Assembly: GCA_023055505.1 (NCBI GenBank)
Contig: JALIRH010000108.1
Span: forward strand, 496,001-560,000
DNA from: Callipepla californica brunnescens
Lineage: Eukaryota; Chordata; Aves; Galliformes; Odontophoridae
Reading direction: 5' to 3'
Length of the DNA stretch: 64,000 nt
Part shown: piece after piece, positions 24,440-35,400 of the stretch
How positions within the stretch are numbered: the first letter of the stretch is position 1
Layout: each line of letters begins with the position of its first letter
Program-made: the position numbers and the translations under genes
The notes under the pieces: generated by a model
Seen by the model: only the letters and a program-made list of their open reading frames with translations
Told to the model about the DNA's origin: nothing
Databases searched by the model: none

Positions 24440-24715
24440 CGCCGGCTGGAGCTCCGCGTCGCATCGGAGAGGTGAGGAAAGCTGTTGTAAGGTGTGTGGT
24501 TGGATGAATTTGGGGCTGGGGTCTGTTGGGGGTGATGGTGGGAGGGTTTGTGAGCGGATGCGAGGTCTTCTTTGTCTGGGTGGGTGGTCGTGTGCGCAGC
24601 GTTGCTTTGGGTTGTTGGGTTTCCTTTGGGCGTAGGGTTTTCTGGTGTTCTTAATGGTCTTAGCAGTGTCCTGGCTCGTGTTTCAGGAACTGCTGCAGAA
24701 GAAAGAAGTGACCTG
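24440..24715 (+). repeat. array unit 6 (partial, diverged terminal unit)
   Basis: Module A (24,440-24,471) is conserved with one change. The A-B interval has drifted, and module B starts at 24,687 with AACTGCTGC where other units have GAGCGGCCGC. Homology stops after GAAGAAAGAAG, where unique 3' sequence begins. Confidence 0.85.
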
Positions 24716-24880
24716 TCAATTTCTATGTGCGGGAGCTCGCTTGAAGAACCCTCTGTCATGTGCTGTTGTCATAGTTTTAGTTTTGGCCTTTTGTTGCCTG
24801 TGTTCTCGCATGTCTATGAATTGATTGTTCCCCTTGTTTTGTTTGTTGTTGTTTTAATAAATGTTTTTATTCTCTGGTGT
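24687..24880 (+). other. putative terminal exon with polyadenylation signal
   Basis: The exon follows a TTTCAG acceptor (ending 24,686), begins with array module B and continues into unique sequence. It carries the canonical AATAAA at 24,856-24,861, followed by a T-rich and GT-containing downstream region. No conserved reading frame is seen. Confidence 0.5.
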
Positions 24881-25965
24881 CAATTGTCATTTTGTTATTA
24901 CGTTATGTCTCATTCATCTGGTTTTGCTTCTGATTTCCAACAGGAAAAAAAGTGAAATGCCTTCCAGGTATTAGTTCCTTTCTTTCGCCCCTTACTTAAA
25001 TCTTTTAAGCTGGGTTGTGGTATTTGCCATTCCTGTAGTCTTGTCCCATGTTTGGTGGTTCCGATACGTACATACATATATTCTCTTATGGTAAGTGATG
25101 CCTCAGCGATTGCTCAGTTCCCATTGAGTTACGCCCTGCCAATCTCAAGGTGTCTGTTGCCCTCCCTTTGACTTTCTCCTTTTTACTTTTTTCCACGCTT
25201 TTCCTCATGTAACTCAGCGTACGGTTTGGAGTATCACTTTAGCTGGGTTTGTATGAACTCTCCTTATTCTGTCCCCTGTCTGTCTTCCTCAGCATGTTCT
25301 TTCAAGTCCCGGTAGTGTTCTTATCCACATTCTGTGGTATTTAGAAGGTCTCATTGGTCAGGATCAGCTCTGTTGGCAGGTCCCCAGGTGTTGATTAAGC
25401 AGCTGACTTTTGCTCAATGTGTGTCCCAGTGTATTGATGGTGCAGAGTGTATTAATCTCAAGGTCGGTTTTAGTAGTCCATTGTATCGTTTAATTCTTTC
25501 AGATGTTCTGCATGAGAGGGGATGAGATATATCCACTCAATGCTGTGCTCTTTGGCCGTTGTTAACAGATTATTTCAGAAATGTGTCCTGTTTTTCTGAC
25601 TTGGTTCTTCCTGGGGTGCCATGTTATCTCAGCGCTTGCTTTTCACGGCCCAGGTTAGTACTTTGGGCAGTAGCGTGGTTACAGGAACTGTTTGTAGCCA
25701 TTTGGTGGTTTCTTCCAGCTTGTGGCACTTGGCTCGCCAATGGCTGTAATCCTTTTGCCCATCTCATAGCTCACTCAGCATTGAGAGTCAGGTGGTTTCT
25801 TCTCCCATTTTAGTTTTGTTCTTGCTCCACCCTCAACTTATGAGTTTCTGTCTTTGTTAAATGCTGTGGTGTTCATAGATGTTTTTTCCTCCTTGTTCTT
25901 AGGGGACAACAGTTATGGGCGTTGGTTGGTTCTCTGGTTGATCTGCAGGACTTCCTGTAGGGATT
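24881..25965. other. non-coding stretch after the array
   Basis: T-rich on plus, with short interrupted frames. No gene, RNA or interspersed repeat could be supported. Confidence 0.5.
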
Positions 25966-26168
25966 GGAGTGAGCGCAAGGCTAGTGGTGAGGGTCACGGC
26001 CACTGTGGGGCCTGTTAGAAGGGTCACAGTACCCACAGGTCCATCACAATTGGAGTAACTGCAGGGCCTGTTGCAAGGGCTGGTGCAGCTGCAGGATCCA
26101 CTGCGAGTGTTGGAGCAGTAGCTGAGCCCATCAGAGGAGCTGGAAGAACTGCAGGGCTGCCGAGGTTG
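25966..26168 (+). repeat. degenerate minisatellite of about 30 bp period
   Basis: About seven imperfect copies follow one another, for example GGAGTAACTGCAGGGCCTGT, GGTGCAGCTGCAGGATCCAC and GGAGCAGTAGCTGAGCCCAT, each opening a 30-bp unit. The last four read as 10-residue repeats in one frame, but an earlier 26-bp copy breaks that frame. It is therefore probably non-coding. Confidence 0.65.
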
Positions 26169-28865
26169 TAACCGTGCTGTTTTGTCACTGGATCATCGTG
26201 CTTTGTTTTCAGGTTTTGTGTCTGACTAAAGTCACTTGTAGCTACGATTAAAAAATATAATTGAATTAAAATCTGTGGAATTCTAGTTATCAGTACTAAG
26301 TGCTTGTGTCCGTTGCCTAATGGACAAGAGAAAAGGTTGTTAGTTTGCTAAATACATAAAAAAGAAATCAAGTTCCAAACTAGCTCTTTGAGAATATTGA
26401 CTCATGCTTTCTAATACTTCCCATTTATCTCACGCATTTACGTAGCGTTTGTGTTTCCTAAATTAAGCTCATTCAGCGTTCTTTCAGTGTTGTTTTACTT
26501 GGCAAGTATTCTCTCAAACACTTCACAGTGACTGTGAAATTTCTTGGTCTGTATTATGCCCTCTGTAGTCCGTTTGTGTTTTTCAGTAAAACCTGGATGC
26601 AATAGTGAATGCTGATTACAGAGTGCGTATTCCTTGCCGTGGAAATGACTTAAAATGCTGAGAATAGGGAAACTGACAACAACAGGAGGGTGTAATTCAG
26701 GAAACAGTTCTCCCTCCCAGGTGAGGGAGATCTGCAAATGTAATAAAATCCCCTGTGCACGTGCTGATGTGTCACTTTGAAGGCCACATCAAATGCATAC
26801 ATCTGACACTCCTCTGGAAGTGTCCTCTATCTATACGGCTGCACTCTTCCTGCCTCAGTTGCTGCAACCTTCTTCCTGCTGGAGCTTCCTCCTCCTCAGC
26901 AGCCCATACTTCAGTTATTGGGCCACCCTCCTCACCTCCCTGCACACAACTGAGATGAAACTGTCCTTCCCCTCCACCATTGCCATATTCCAGCTCTCCT
27001 TTCCTCCTCCTCAGGCATGATGCTGGCATTTCACAAATGCTATTTCAGTTGCTTCCCACTCTCGGATTCAGCTGTGTGCCATCTCCCACCCAGCATCTCA
27101 GGCTGCGTTAGATGGCAAAACCCAAGATAGACAAATGAGACGCTTCATACAGGCAGCCTGCAGCAATACTTGTGAAGAAATGTGGGCTTGTCCTTCCCTT
27201 CTGAGGCACTGTTTCATCTCCACCCCTGCTTGTCAGCTTCCCCAGGTGCCACCAAAGGACCCAATGGATCCTCTAGAGAATAAGCACATTGTCCGTGGCA
27301 TTGATCTAACTGCTTTCTCCTGCCCAAGTCTTGCAGGCTGCTGCAGAAGGGCAGCCAGGCAGCTGGAAGCTGCAGACAGAATGAGGTCACCCTGCCCCCT
27401 CGCAGCAGCCTCCTGACGGAGCTGGGGCTGTACCCAAGGGGCAGGGAGCTCACTGAGAAGCAGGATGGGAGAACGGGACACCTGAATTCAGAATATGAGC
27501 TGCAAAGGTACGATGTGAACTGGACCATCAGAAGCAAAGCCGTTGTAGCACTCTCAAACAATGAGTCAGCAAACCCTTGCTATTCTCTCTGCTGACTCAG
27601 GTAAATCTTGGAAGGGAGCAAGTCCAAAACTGCATGACGTGATCTTTCATCTATCCATCCAGTCCAGACCAAAATGAAGGTGTTTTCATCTGAGCTCTCA
27701 CTAGGGTCAAGATAGCCCAGCCGATTGCCAAGCAATGAGGAGCCACCAGGAATGGCCTCCAGGTGCTATTCCTGCGCAGAGTACAGCCTGCTTCAAATTT
27801 CCACTTACAGTGCCATAATTGGAGGTGAAGTGCACGTTTCCATCGGCACACGGCCCCATGGAGCGGCTGGGCTGGTTGTGTCCCGTTGGCACCGCTCACA
27901 CGGCGACACCGCTGCGGGCAGACTGATGTCGTCTGGAACAGGGAACCCGGTGCGGCTGATGGGACAACATCTGCCTTTGTCTCCTGCTGCAGGAAGGCAC
28001 GGGAGGGGAAATATCACCCTGCCAGCACCCAAGGCTGCGGCTGAGGTCTGGGGGTTGGCAGCCAGCTCTGTAAGGCTGGGGCAGGTCTGAGCCTGCCGTT
28101 CCCATGGGGAGGGAGGTTTGTGTCTGTGCCCAGGTGCCTGTGGCTCAGCCCTTTCTCCTCTCCCCAGAGCCTTTCCCTGGGCTGGTGAGTGCCTTATTTC
28201 GGTGCACGGAGGGCAGAAAGGGGCAGAGCGGGAGGCTGGGGTTGTGGCAGGGATGTGTGGCGTCCAAATGAAGCATGATTCGCTTGTTGTGATTTTTTAA
28301 TTTACTTTTCTAAAGTTTGAAGGACTGGAAAGCAGTCAGCCTAGCCAAGGCAAGGCGTACAGAGATACAAGGGAAGGGGAAATCTGTCAGTGGCAATGGC
28401 TCCCAGGTTTACCAGGGGGCTCGTCTTGGCCATCAGTGTTCTTAACTCGCCAGCAGCACAGCCACACGAGCAGTGCCAGTGCTATCTCTCAGCAGAGATG
28501 TGCCAGCCCCTCCTGGCTGCAGAGAGCAAAAATAGCTAACTAAGGAGATAGCTCGAGCGTACTTGGACACAGGTGGCAGAGACAGAAAACCAAATAGTTT
28601 CTAGAAACACACAGTGGTTTAAAATAATACAGCTGATAATTTGGGGAATGGACTTCCTATTTTTAGGATTTCTCCAGACAAACAGGGCTGGTGGCTTACT
28701 TTTGTATAGGGAGCAGAGGCAGGAGAAGCTGCAAGTCAGAGTGCAGACTTCACTGAGTCACTTGCAAGGAGCAGGAGGACATCTGACCCACCTCAGAGCA
28801 TCCCCCAGCGCTGGGCTGAGGCTGCTCCCCCTGTGTGGTGTATCACTGTGGCTCCGGCCCTCAAG
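26169..28865. other. stretch without a supportable gene
   Basis: GC content rises after about 27,100 and several overlapping frames occur, but none shows a recognisable family or a convincing splice chain. Upstream exons or the promoter of the gene at 28,866 may lie here. I could not assign them. Confidence 0.45.
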
Positions 28866-30041
28866 ATGAGCTGCAATCCTGGCTGCCAGCCTTGTGCACC
28901 CAAGGGGACCCTCTACTCTGCCCTTGAAGGTGAGATCGCTGCCTTTGTGGGGCACGTGCAGTGGTGCCAGCAAAGCTTCGACCTGCGCACCCTGTATGAT
29001 GTGCTGCTGCTGGTGCTGCCACACAGCCCCTCGGGGAGGCTGGACAGCTGGGAGGACCTGGAGCAGCTCTCCAAGCACCTGCCCAGCTCACCAAGCCCCA
29101 ATGTGTGTGGCTACGTGGGCTGGCTGGACTCCTACCTGCAGCACCTGAGGGCAATGAAGCAGAGGTTTGACAAGAGCGTGGTGTTCCCGCTGTGTGAGCA
29201 CCTGTACGTGCATGAGGAGCTGCTCCCCCCAGCCTCCATCCCACACCTGGCCGCGCTCCTCTTTGCTCGCCGCCGCATCTGGGCGCTGCTGCTGCGGGGA
29301 GGGATGCTCCACGAGCGGGTGTTCAGCCCCTGCAGCCTGCACGACCTGCGTGGCTTTGCCAATGCAGGGCCCGTGGTGAAGGTCCTGCGGCTGTTCCCGG
29401 ACATCTTCCACCAGAGCCTGGCCACGGCTGAGCTCGCCCGGCGGTGGGTCTGTCTGCACCGGAGCAGGTACAGCCTCTGCCCGCCTCCAGGCTCTGTGCA
29501 GCCAAGTAGTAAGGCCCTCCAGCCCCCAGAGTCTCCCATCCCAATGCAGTTTTGGGGCACGGGGAGCAGTGCTGGGGTGCTGCTGGCCTGGCTGAGGGAG
29601 AGCCGGGAAGAGCTGCTGGCCCTGCTGCCCCGTGCTGAGCGAGCAGCCGCCCTGCACGCCCAGATCACCCAGCGCATCCGCACCCTGCGACTGCAGCTGC
29701 GGTGCCAGGGGACAGAGCCCAGCCCCGTGGGATGTGAGGGGCACCCACCTCCAGCTGCCCCGATGGAGGAGCTGCAGAAGCGCCTGGAGCTGGAGGAGTA
29801 TCACCGCAGCATCCTGGAGGCCGACTGGCTGCTGGAGCTGGAGGTCAGGCCCGTCATTGTCCGCAGGATTGATGCGGTGAGCAGTTTGGTTTGGCTCTGT
29901 GTGCACGCTCCTGTCCAGGTTGTGTCTGACCATGGTGCCCATGCAGGAGCCGGGCAATCCTTTGGTCTCCTTTTGAAGATTCAGCGGCGCTGCCGACGCC
30001 TGGAGAGGATGTTGTGGGGCCAGGAGCTGGCTGTCCCATAG
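28866..30041 (+). CDS. uncharacterised helical, leucine-rich protein (two coding exons)
   Basis: A long GC-rich open frame starts at ATG 28,866 and runs 337 codons to GATGCG at 29,876, followed by a GTGAGC donor. The most coherent continuation uses the acceptor TTTTGAAG (ending 29,978) into 20 codons rich in arginine, leucine and glutamate, stopping at TAG 30,039-30,041. That gives about 357 aa. The intron is 102 nt, so retention would stay in frame. An alternative acceptor at 29,946 would stop after nine codons. The protein has no signal peptide or membrane segment. It is rich in Leu, Arg and His, with amphipathic helices and a likely coiled coil at the C terminus (residues about 300-357). 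I do not recognise the family. The start is uncertain, because CCTCAAG directly before the ATG could itself be an acceptor. It is convergent with SLC4A3. Confidence 0.6.
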   Translation: MSCNPGCQPCAPKGTLYSALEGEIAAFVGHVQWCQQSFDLRTLYDVLLLVLPHSPSGRLDSWEDLEQLSKHLPSSPSPNVCGYVGWLDSYLQHLRAMKQRFDKSVVFPLCEHLYVHEELLPPASIPHLAALLFARRRIWALLLRGGMLHERVFSPCSLHDLRGFANAGPVVKVLRLFPDIFHQSLATAELARRWVCLHRSRYSLCPPPGSVQPSSKALQPPESPIPMQFWGTGSSAGVLLAWLRESREELLALLPRAERAAALHAQITQRIRTLRLQLRCQGTEPSPVGCEGHPPPAAPMEELQKRLELEEYHRSILEADWLLELEVRPVIVRRIDAVSSLVWLCVHAPVQVVSDHGAHAGAGQSFGLLLKIQRRCRRLERMLWGQELAVP

Positions 30042-30409
30042 ACGGGGCAGCCCTAGAGAATGGTGACCACCACGCTGCTCAGCCCTTTGCCACCTACCCC
30101 GTGCAGCAGGCAAATCCAGCCCCAGGGGCAGCTAGCAACACTGAGTACAGGAAGGAAGGTGACATCCTTGGCCTCACAGCAGCACCAACACCTGCCCCCA
30201 GGCTGGAGCCAGCTCACAGGGACCTGGAAGGGTGCTGGGGCAGGGCTGCAGGCTGCCCAAATTGGCTGCCACATCTAGGAGGAAAGTGTGGAGGAAAAGT
30301 GTATTCAATGAGATGTTTCCTCTGCATTCAGCTACTTGGCGTGTTTCTGCAGGCTGGGTAAAGAGATGGGCTCGTGCGCTGCTGAGCACGCAGGCACAGG
30401 CATATTCCT

Positions 30410-30415
30410 ATTAAA
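30410..30415 (+). terminator. polyadenylation signal ATTAAA
   Basis: This common variant hexamer lies about 370 bases after the stop of the uncharacterised plus-strand gene, in CCTATTAAACATG. It is the nearest reasonable signal. Confidence 0.35.
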
Positions 30416-30779
30416 CATGGGGCTCCTGACAGCCAGCCCAGCAGGCAGTGTGGGGCTCCCAACCCAGTTAGCTCAGCCTCCTGCAGCCACTGATGGAGAT
30501 GGTGGAGCACACATCTGTGCTGGCAGCAGGTGATGACGGGACAGCCCTCGCTCCCACCAGGTTTGCTCCCTCACTGGACTCTGCCGTGGGCAAGCAGCAT
30601 TTTTGGGTCAAGGAATTTTAACCAATTTACCAAACCTTGGGTTACTGATTCCGGTGACAAATGGGGAAAAGACCTCCCTGCTTCCGGCTCTCCAGCCCCG
30701 CTACCTCTTCACTGGGTGCCCACCCACCCCACCAGCTCTGCCCGCTGCATCTCTCCCATTCACCTGGGGGTCAGGGAGC

Positions 30780-32396
30780 CAGATGTGGTTCCTGTGAAGT
30801 TTATTGGTGTAGCTGTTTCCACTACAGTCAGAGGAGTCACAATGCACAGCAACAACAGGCCTCCTACACTACACAGGGAGGACAGGACGCACATGGCCAC
30901 AGACACACGGACACCCTGCGTGTGGGCCCGGCATGGGGCTGCAGCCTTCTGCTGGAGGGGCTTTGCTCTCTGCGGCCTCACGGGGAGGTGTGGGACCCAC
31001 ATTCTCCCATAGGAGCCAGGCTGATAAACGGGAACAGGGGCAGTGGTTTGTCCCAGATCTGATGGTTGATCAATGTTGGAGCACGTGTCCCAGCCTCCTC
31101 CACAAGGCCACTCTGGTTCCCACCATCAGGGCCACCCATGTGCCAGAACTGTGGCTGCCTGCTCTGAATGGAGGCTGCTGGTCCAGATCTTAGGACACAT
31201 CCCTGCCAGGCCCCAGAAGAGGCCAGGACTAAGTGCCGGGCACGCTGAATGCTGCTTCTTCCAGCTGGAATGGATATGAAGGGTCACTCCAGCACGGGAG
31301 CAGAAATGGGGCCAAGGGGTTCTGTGACTTCAATGCAGGGAGCCAGAACCAGTGATCACCGCACAGGGAAAGAGATGGGATCCACAGGACTCTTTCCTAT
31401 GCTCCAGCACTGTATTTCTTGTATAGCTCTTAAACGTGGTTTGTGCTCAAGGATGGGGAGATGAGGATCAGGACCTTTGTAACCTTTGTGGAGGTGCAAA
31501 CTGGCAAAGGACTTGTTTTATGCAACAGGGCACACAACCAAGGCTTCAAGGTACCTGTTCATCCCCTCCCAGTGCTGCTTTTCTTTTGGGGAGAGTGTTG
31601 GAAAAATTATGAGGAAACAAATAGCCTTCTGAGTGCTGCCTAAGAGTGGAAACCAGTCCTGTGAAAGGGTGGCCTCCAGCTGAAAGCCTGGAGGACAGGA
31701 CCTGCAGAGCACCCCTCATCTGCAAGGTGTCAGGACCCAGCACCGCCCATCCCAGCAGTGCAAGGGAAGCTGGTCTCTCCTTGCCCCAGTGCTGGAGCAC
31801 GCACCAAGGGCTCTGTTGGCCCTGCCCCCCAGGGAGCCCCAGACTTAGGTGCAGGGGTCAGCAGTCTGGCTGCAAGAACAGAGGGAGCAGGAGCAAGGCA
31901 TCTGTTAGCTGAGCATGGAGCCTGGTGTCCTCGCCCAGCCTGCGAGGAGCCCACTGTCTGTACACAGGCAGCATGGGGCCTGTCCCTGTGACTGCCCAAT
32001 GGTGCATTGTGCTGCAACACCCAAGCTTCATGGAAATAGAGTGGGACACAGTGGTACCAGCTGGAGTGGCTCCCCTTCATCACCTGGAGACTGAATACAA
32101 GCTGCCTCCAGCAGGGACAGGGCAGGCCCCTAACCCACAGGTGCTCCGTACTCACACAGCTCTGGGATGTGAAAGGCACCTCTCAGCCTACCAGGTCCGA
32201 GAGGAGAGAGAGGAGCAGCCTCTGCTGAGTGAGTGATGGGGCAGCAGGAGCAGAGGCTGCCTCCTGCAGAGCTATGGAACAACCATTCATTGGTCCAGAC
32301 AAGATTGCTTGACTCATGGCAAGTCTTCTGCTAGTCCTTGAGGGGATGATCAGCTGTGAGCAGCCTGCCCCAAGTGCAGGGAGGGCAGGCCCCAGT
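30780..32396 (-). other. SLC4A3: probable SLC4A3 3' untranslated region
   Basis: About 1.6 kb follows the stop without other supportable genes. A minus-strand AATAAA at plus 30,800-30,805 would end the mRNA close to 30,780. This leaves about 370 bp to the ATTAAA of the convergent gene. Confidence 0.45.
30800..30805 (-). terminator. SLC4A3: polyadenylation signal AATAAA (SLC4A3)
   Basis: TTTATT on plus reads AATAAA on minus, 1.6 kb after the SLC4A3 stop. It is the first canonical hexamer I found. Confidence 0.45.
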
Positions 32397-32474
32397 TCAC
32401 ACAGGCATATGCAGCTCGTTGTACTCATCACGGCCATCCTCATCAAAGTTCGGTTCTGCATCCTCTGAGTCCAA
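32397..32474 (-). CDS. SLC4A3: SLC4A3 coding exon 22 (aa 1262-1286, stop)
   Basis: It encodes [20 protein letters not shown] and LHMPV, with stop TGA at 32,399-32,397. The acidic tail contains the LDSED-type site that in AE1-AE3 resembles a carbonic-anhydrase-binding acidic motif. Confidence 0.97.
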   Translation of the reverse strand: MDSEDAEPNFDEDGRDEYNELHMPV

Positions 32475-35400
32475 CTGAGGAAAGACAGAGAGCAGGCTTT
32501 GAAGGTCACAGCAGCCCCCCATGCCAACAGTGTCCAGTGAGCTATGCAGTGCAGCTGCACCAGCTGAAGGAAGAGCAAAGCTCTTGTTCCCTCAATCCCA
32601 AAAGGTCCCTTTTTTTCTGCCCCACATGCCCACCCATGCTTCTCCAACCCAATACATTCTTATTTTGACAGCCCATGAGCACTGGGGTGCTGGTTCAGCA
32701 CAGCAGCTCCTCCCCTGCCAGCAGCACCCAGGCACACTGCACTTTTGGCTGCAGCTCCAGACTGCTCCCTAAGAGGAGCTCAGGAGGCAACACGCGAGGA
32801 GCTGTGCACTGTGATTAAGTGCTCCTCTGCCAAGTAGCTGGTGCGCTGCTGGGCTGCCCTTGTTTCTGCTTCCTTGATGAAATAGCCACAAGTGGGGAGA
32901 AGAATGTAAAAGAAAACCTTTACTCCAGGTCTCTGTGTGGCAGGATTCTGTCTCCTTGCCCTAGGCTGCCCAGCCATCCCACATTCTATTTTCAGGGCTA
33001 CAAACCCAGAAAAAGCCACCAGCCATCTAAGACCACCAGGTACAGCAGGGAAAGGCAAAGCTTTGGTGGCCACAGATCTCTGAGCTTTTTGGTCTGCCTA
33101 GTCTCCTCAATCTCACAACAGTGTTGTGAGCTAGACTGTAAGGACAGCTGTCTGCTTACGGCTTTGAGCTCCCTGTCGTGGAAGAAGCGGGGCAGCACGA
33201 AGCGTCGCAGTGGCACTGTCATGATCAGAACGAAGGGGAAGGCTAGAGATGCCACTGTAGATTTCACCACCCAGAGCAGCACAATGCAAGCCAGTTGAAT
33301 GCAGGTGAAGAGGTTCATCCTCCACGTCTTTACCTAGGGAGGTAAATCCAGTCTAAGAATGCTTCCTCCCACATGGATCACCAAGGATTCAACAAGGCAA
33401 GCATCACCAAGAAGGCATCATCCCCCCCTTGCCTGCCTCTTCCTCCTCTGCTGTCCTGCAAGTTGCCTTCACTCACCTTAACAACATAGATGTGGTCAGG
33501 GTGGTGCTTGGATGGCATGAAGATCAGGAGCAGTCGCTCGTAGAGCTGGATGCCCGTGAGAGATGTAACCCCCATGTACAGGAAGATGCCAAAGAGCACA
33601 GCCAGCGGGATCTGCCGCAGCATGTTCCCCATCACAATGGACAGGCCTGCAGAAACACAGCTCAGATCATCCCATGCCAACCACACTGTCCCCACCCCCC
33701 TCCCACCTCCTGGGGGCAAGGGTTCAAGAGCGCTCTGGCTGGAGGAGCTGTGGAGAAGGATTAATGCTGGGGCCGTGAGGGCAGGGCAGGCACTCCCTGC
33801 AAGTGGGGTAGGGACACAAGCAGGACGAGATCTGAGTGGGCAGCCCTGACCCTCCTCCTTCACACAAGCAGAGGCTCACCGACGAGGGCAGCAATAAGCA
33901 CTCCTGTCACACGCTGCTCCTTCACCTCCTCGATCTTGGGCTTCTCTCCTGGAGCAATGGCCTTGCTCATGACCGTCAGGGCATTGACGTGGGTGACGGA
34001 GCGCACTGTCGCCGCTGTGAGCCAGGGCAGCCCAAAGAGTGCACAGAGCCCCCCCATAGTGCCAATAAGCAGCAGGTCCAGGTGGAAGCCAGAGCCTTTC
34101 AGCAGCTTCCTCTCCTTCTTGCTCACAATCAGCCTGAGGAAAAATAGCTTGAGTTAGCCAGGCACAACTGCAGCATGGGAAGTGTCAGTGCCCAGGACAG
34201 CACTGGAGTTGTGGACAGTGTTTACTCCCTGAACATACATGGGGAACAACAAGGAGATGGCCAGGCATAGGAATGGCAAAGCCAACCTCAGGTTAGAGAT
34301 TTTCTCCTATGTGTGGCTGAGGCAGATTTCCACCACACTGAATCCTGGGGGTGACCGAGAGATGATGGGAGAACCCAAGAAGGAACATGCAGCACCCTGC
34401 CCCAGCTATCCCACTGGGGTATGGGTGCATTTCCACGTTAATGGCACCAATGCCCATCCCAGCCTTGCCTGCCCCAAGGTCAGCAACGGTGGCTGTTGGC
34501 AGGGGAAGTACTCACGTAGTGATCTGTGTCTCCATGAAGATAAGAATGAAGACCAGGAGGGCAGGGATGGCAGAGGCAAACATCATCCACAATGGAAAGG
34601 TCCCACTGCTGCCCATGGGGTGAATGAACCAGCCACGCTTGTGAGGAGATGTGACCGACAGGCCAGATGGGACGTTCAGCTTCTGATGGTGTAGCCGCAA
34701 AACCAAGCAGTCATTCATCAGCACACACATGCTCACCTACCCTGGTCTGAACACCTCCAGTGATGGGACACCACTGACCTGAACTTTCTCATGGATTACC
34801 CACTTCAGTGTAAAAAAATCCCACGTCCCCTATTTCTAACAGAGGCTTGTCTCGTTTCCTCTTTTAGCTTCTGGAATTCACTCGGGTTTTGCTCAAGAGA
34901 CCAGTATCTATCTTCTCTCAGGAACCATACCCGCATGTCAGGGCTTGCAGATCGTGTTTAAAATGCTCCTTGACCTCTGCTTCAATAAACCAAGCATCCT
35001 GGTCTGGTAAATCTTCTCTGAGGTGGTTTCCAAACACTGAGCCTTTTCTGTGACATTTTTTCAGTATTATTTTTGCAGTGCGAGCCCTGGAACTGGCCAC
35101 ATTCTCTGGAAATGACCTCACCCGTAGCATGTTCAGAGGGCACATCGTGTCTGTGCTCCCATCGCAGACCACACAGACTCCCATCTATCCATGGTCCCAA
35201 CCCTGCCTTCACCAGCACTTAAACTCTTGACTCTGCACTGCTCTACAGCAGCTCTTGCTATCAGTCTGCGTGAACACTGCAGCAAGAGTTTATGATTTGC
35301 ATTTATGTTAATCAGCATAAGTATGAATAATATTTCTGGAATGCTTGTACTTGAGCTAAGCTCTGTAACTAAGTACTGTTTTCTCAGGAAGCTTTGTACA

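Larger units (their letters stand above)
13330..24715 (+). repeat. GC-rich higher-order tandem array, six units plus a partial terminal unit
   Basis: Homology begins with a diverged copy of the pre-exon-A segment near 13,330 and ends about 30 bases into module B of the last unit. Counting from module A, unit starts are 13,390, 15,457, 17,558, 19,149, 21,258, 22,849 and 24,440. Spacings are 2,067, 2,101, 1,591, 2,109, 1,591 and 1,591 bp. Internal units differ by few substitutions; the two edge units are the most diverged, as expected of an array homogenised by unequal exchange or conversion. Each unit is itself built of loosely similar blocks of about 70-90 bp centred on short palindromes. Confidence 0.93.
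11351..24880 (+). ncRNA. candidate repeated-exon long non-coding transcript over the tandem array
   Basis: A promoter at 11.2-11.3 kb, a donor at 11,433, repeated pairs of exon-like modules in the array and a terminal module with AATAAA (24,856-24,861) form one plus-strand transcription unit. In each unit module A (31-32 bp) lies between CCCCCGCAG and GTGAGG. Module B begins after a TTTCAG acceptor 248 bp downstream of the A start in five units (240 bp in the first, 247 bp in the last). The frame through B is not kept: the first unit lacks a 25-bp segment that the others have. I therefore favour a non-coding RNA. The splicing is inferred, and no known RNA family was recognised. Confidence 0.42.

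Noticed and set aside
13330..24715. Palindromes at intervals resembling a CRISPR array
   Set aside because: The genome is vertebrate; spacing and the palindromes themselves are variable, and whole 1.6-2.1 kb units repeat. This is a higher-order satellite pattern.
13330..24715. Box C/D or H/ACA snoRNA cluster in the array introns
   Set aside because: I looked for paired C (RTGATGA) and D (CTGA) boxes and for ACA tails with flanking hairpins. No consistent set was found, although the host-gene-like promoter made this attractive.
13330..24715. Microarray of microRNA hairpins
   Set aside because: Stems of 4-6 bp with 4-nt loops are far too short for pri-miRNA hairpins.
13330..24715. Identity with the chicken Z-linked MHM repeat (about 2.2 kb units)
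   Set aside because: Unit length is similar, but I cannot recall sequence agreement, and the flanking genes here are autosomal SLC4A3 and STK11IP.
29088..30113. Minus-strand 341-codon frame opposite the uncharacterised gene
   Set aside because: It is the antisense shadow of a GC-rich coding exon; codon composition and the splice signals support the plus strand.
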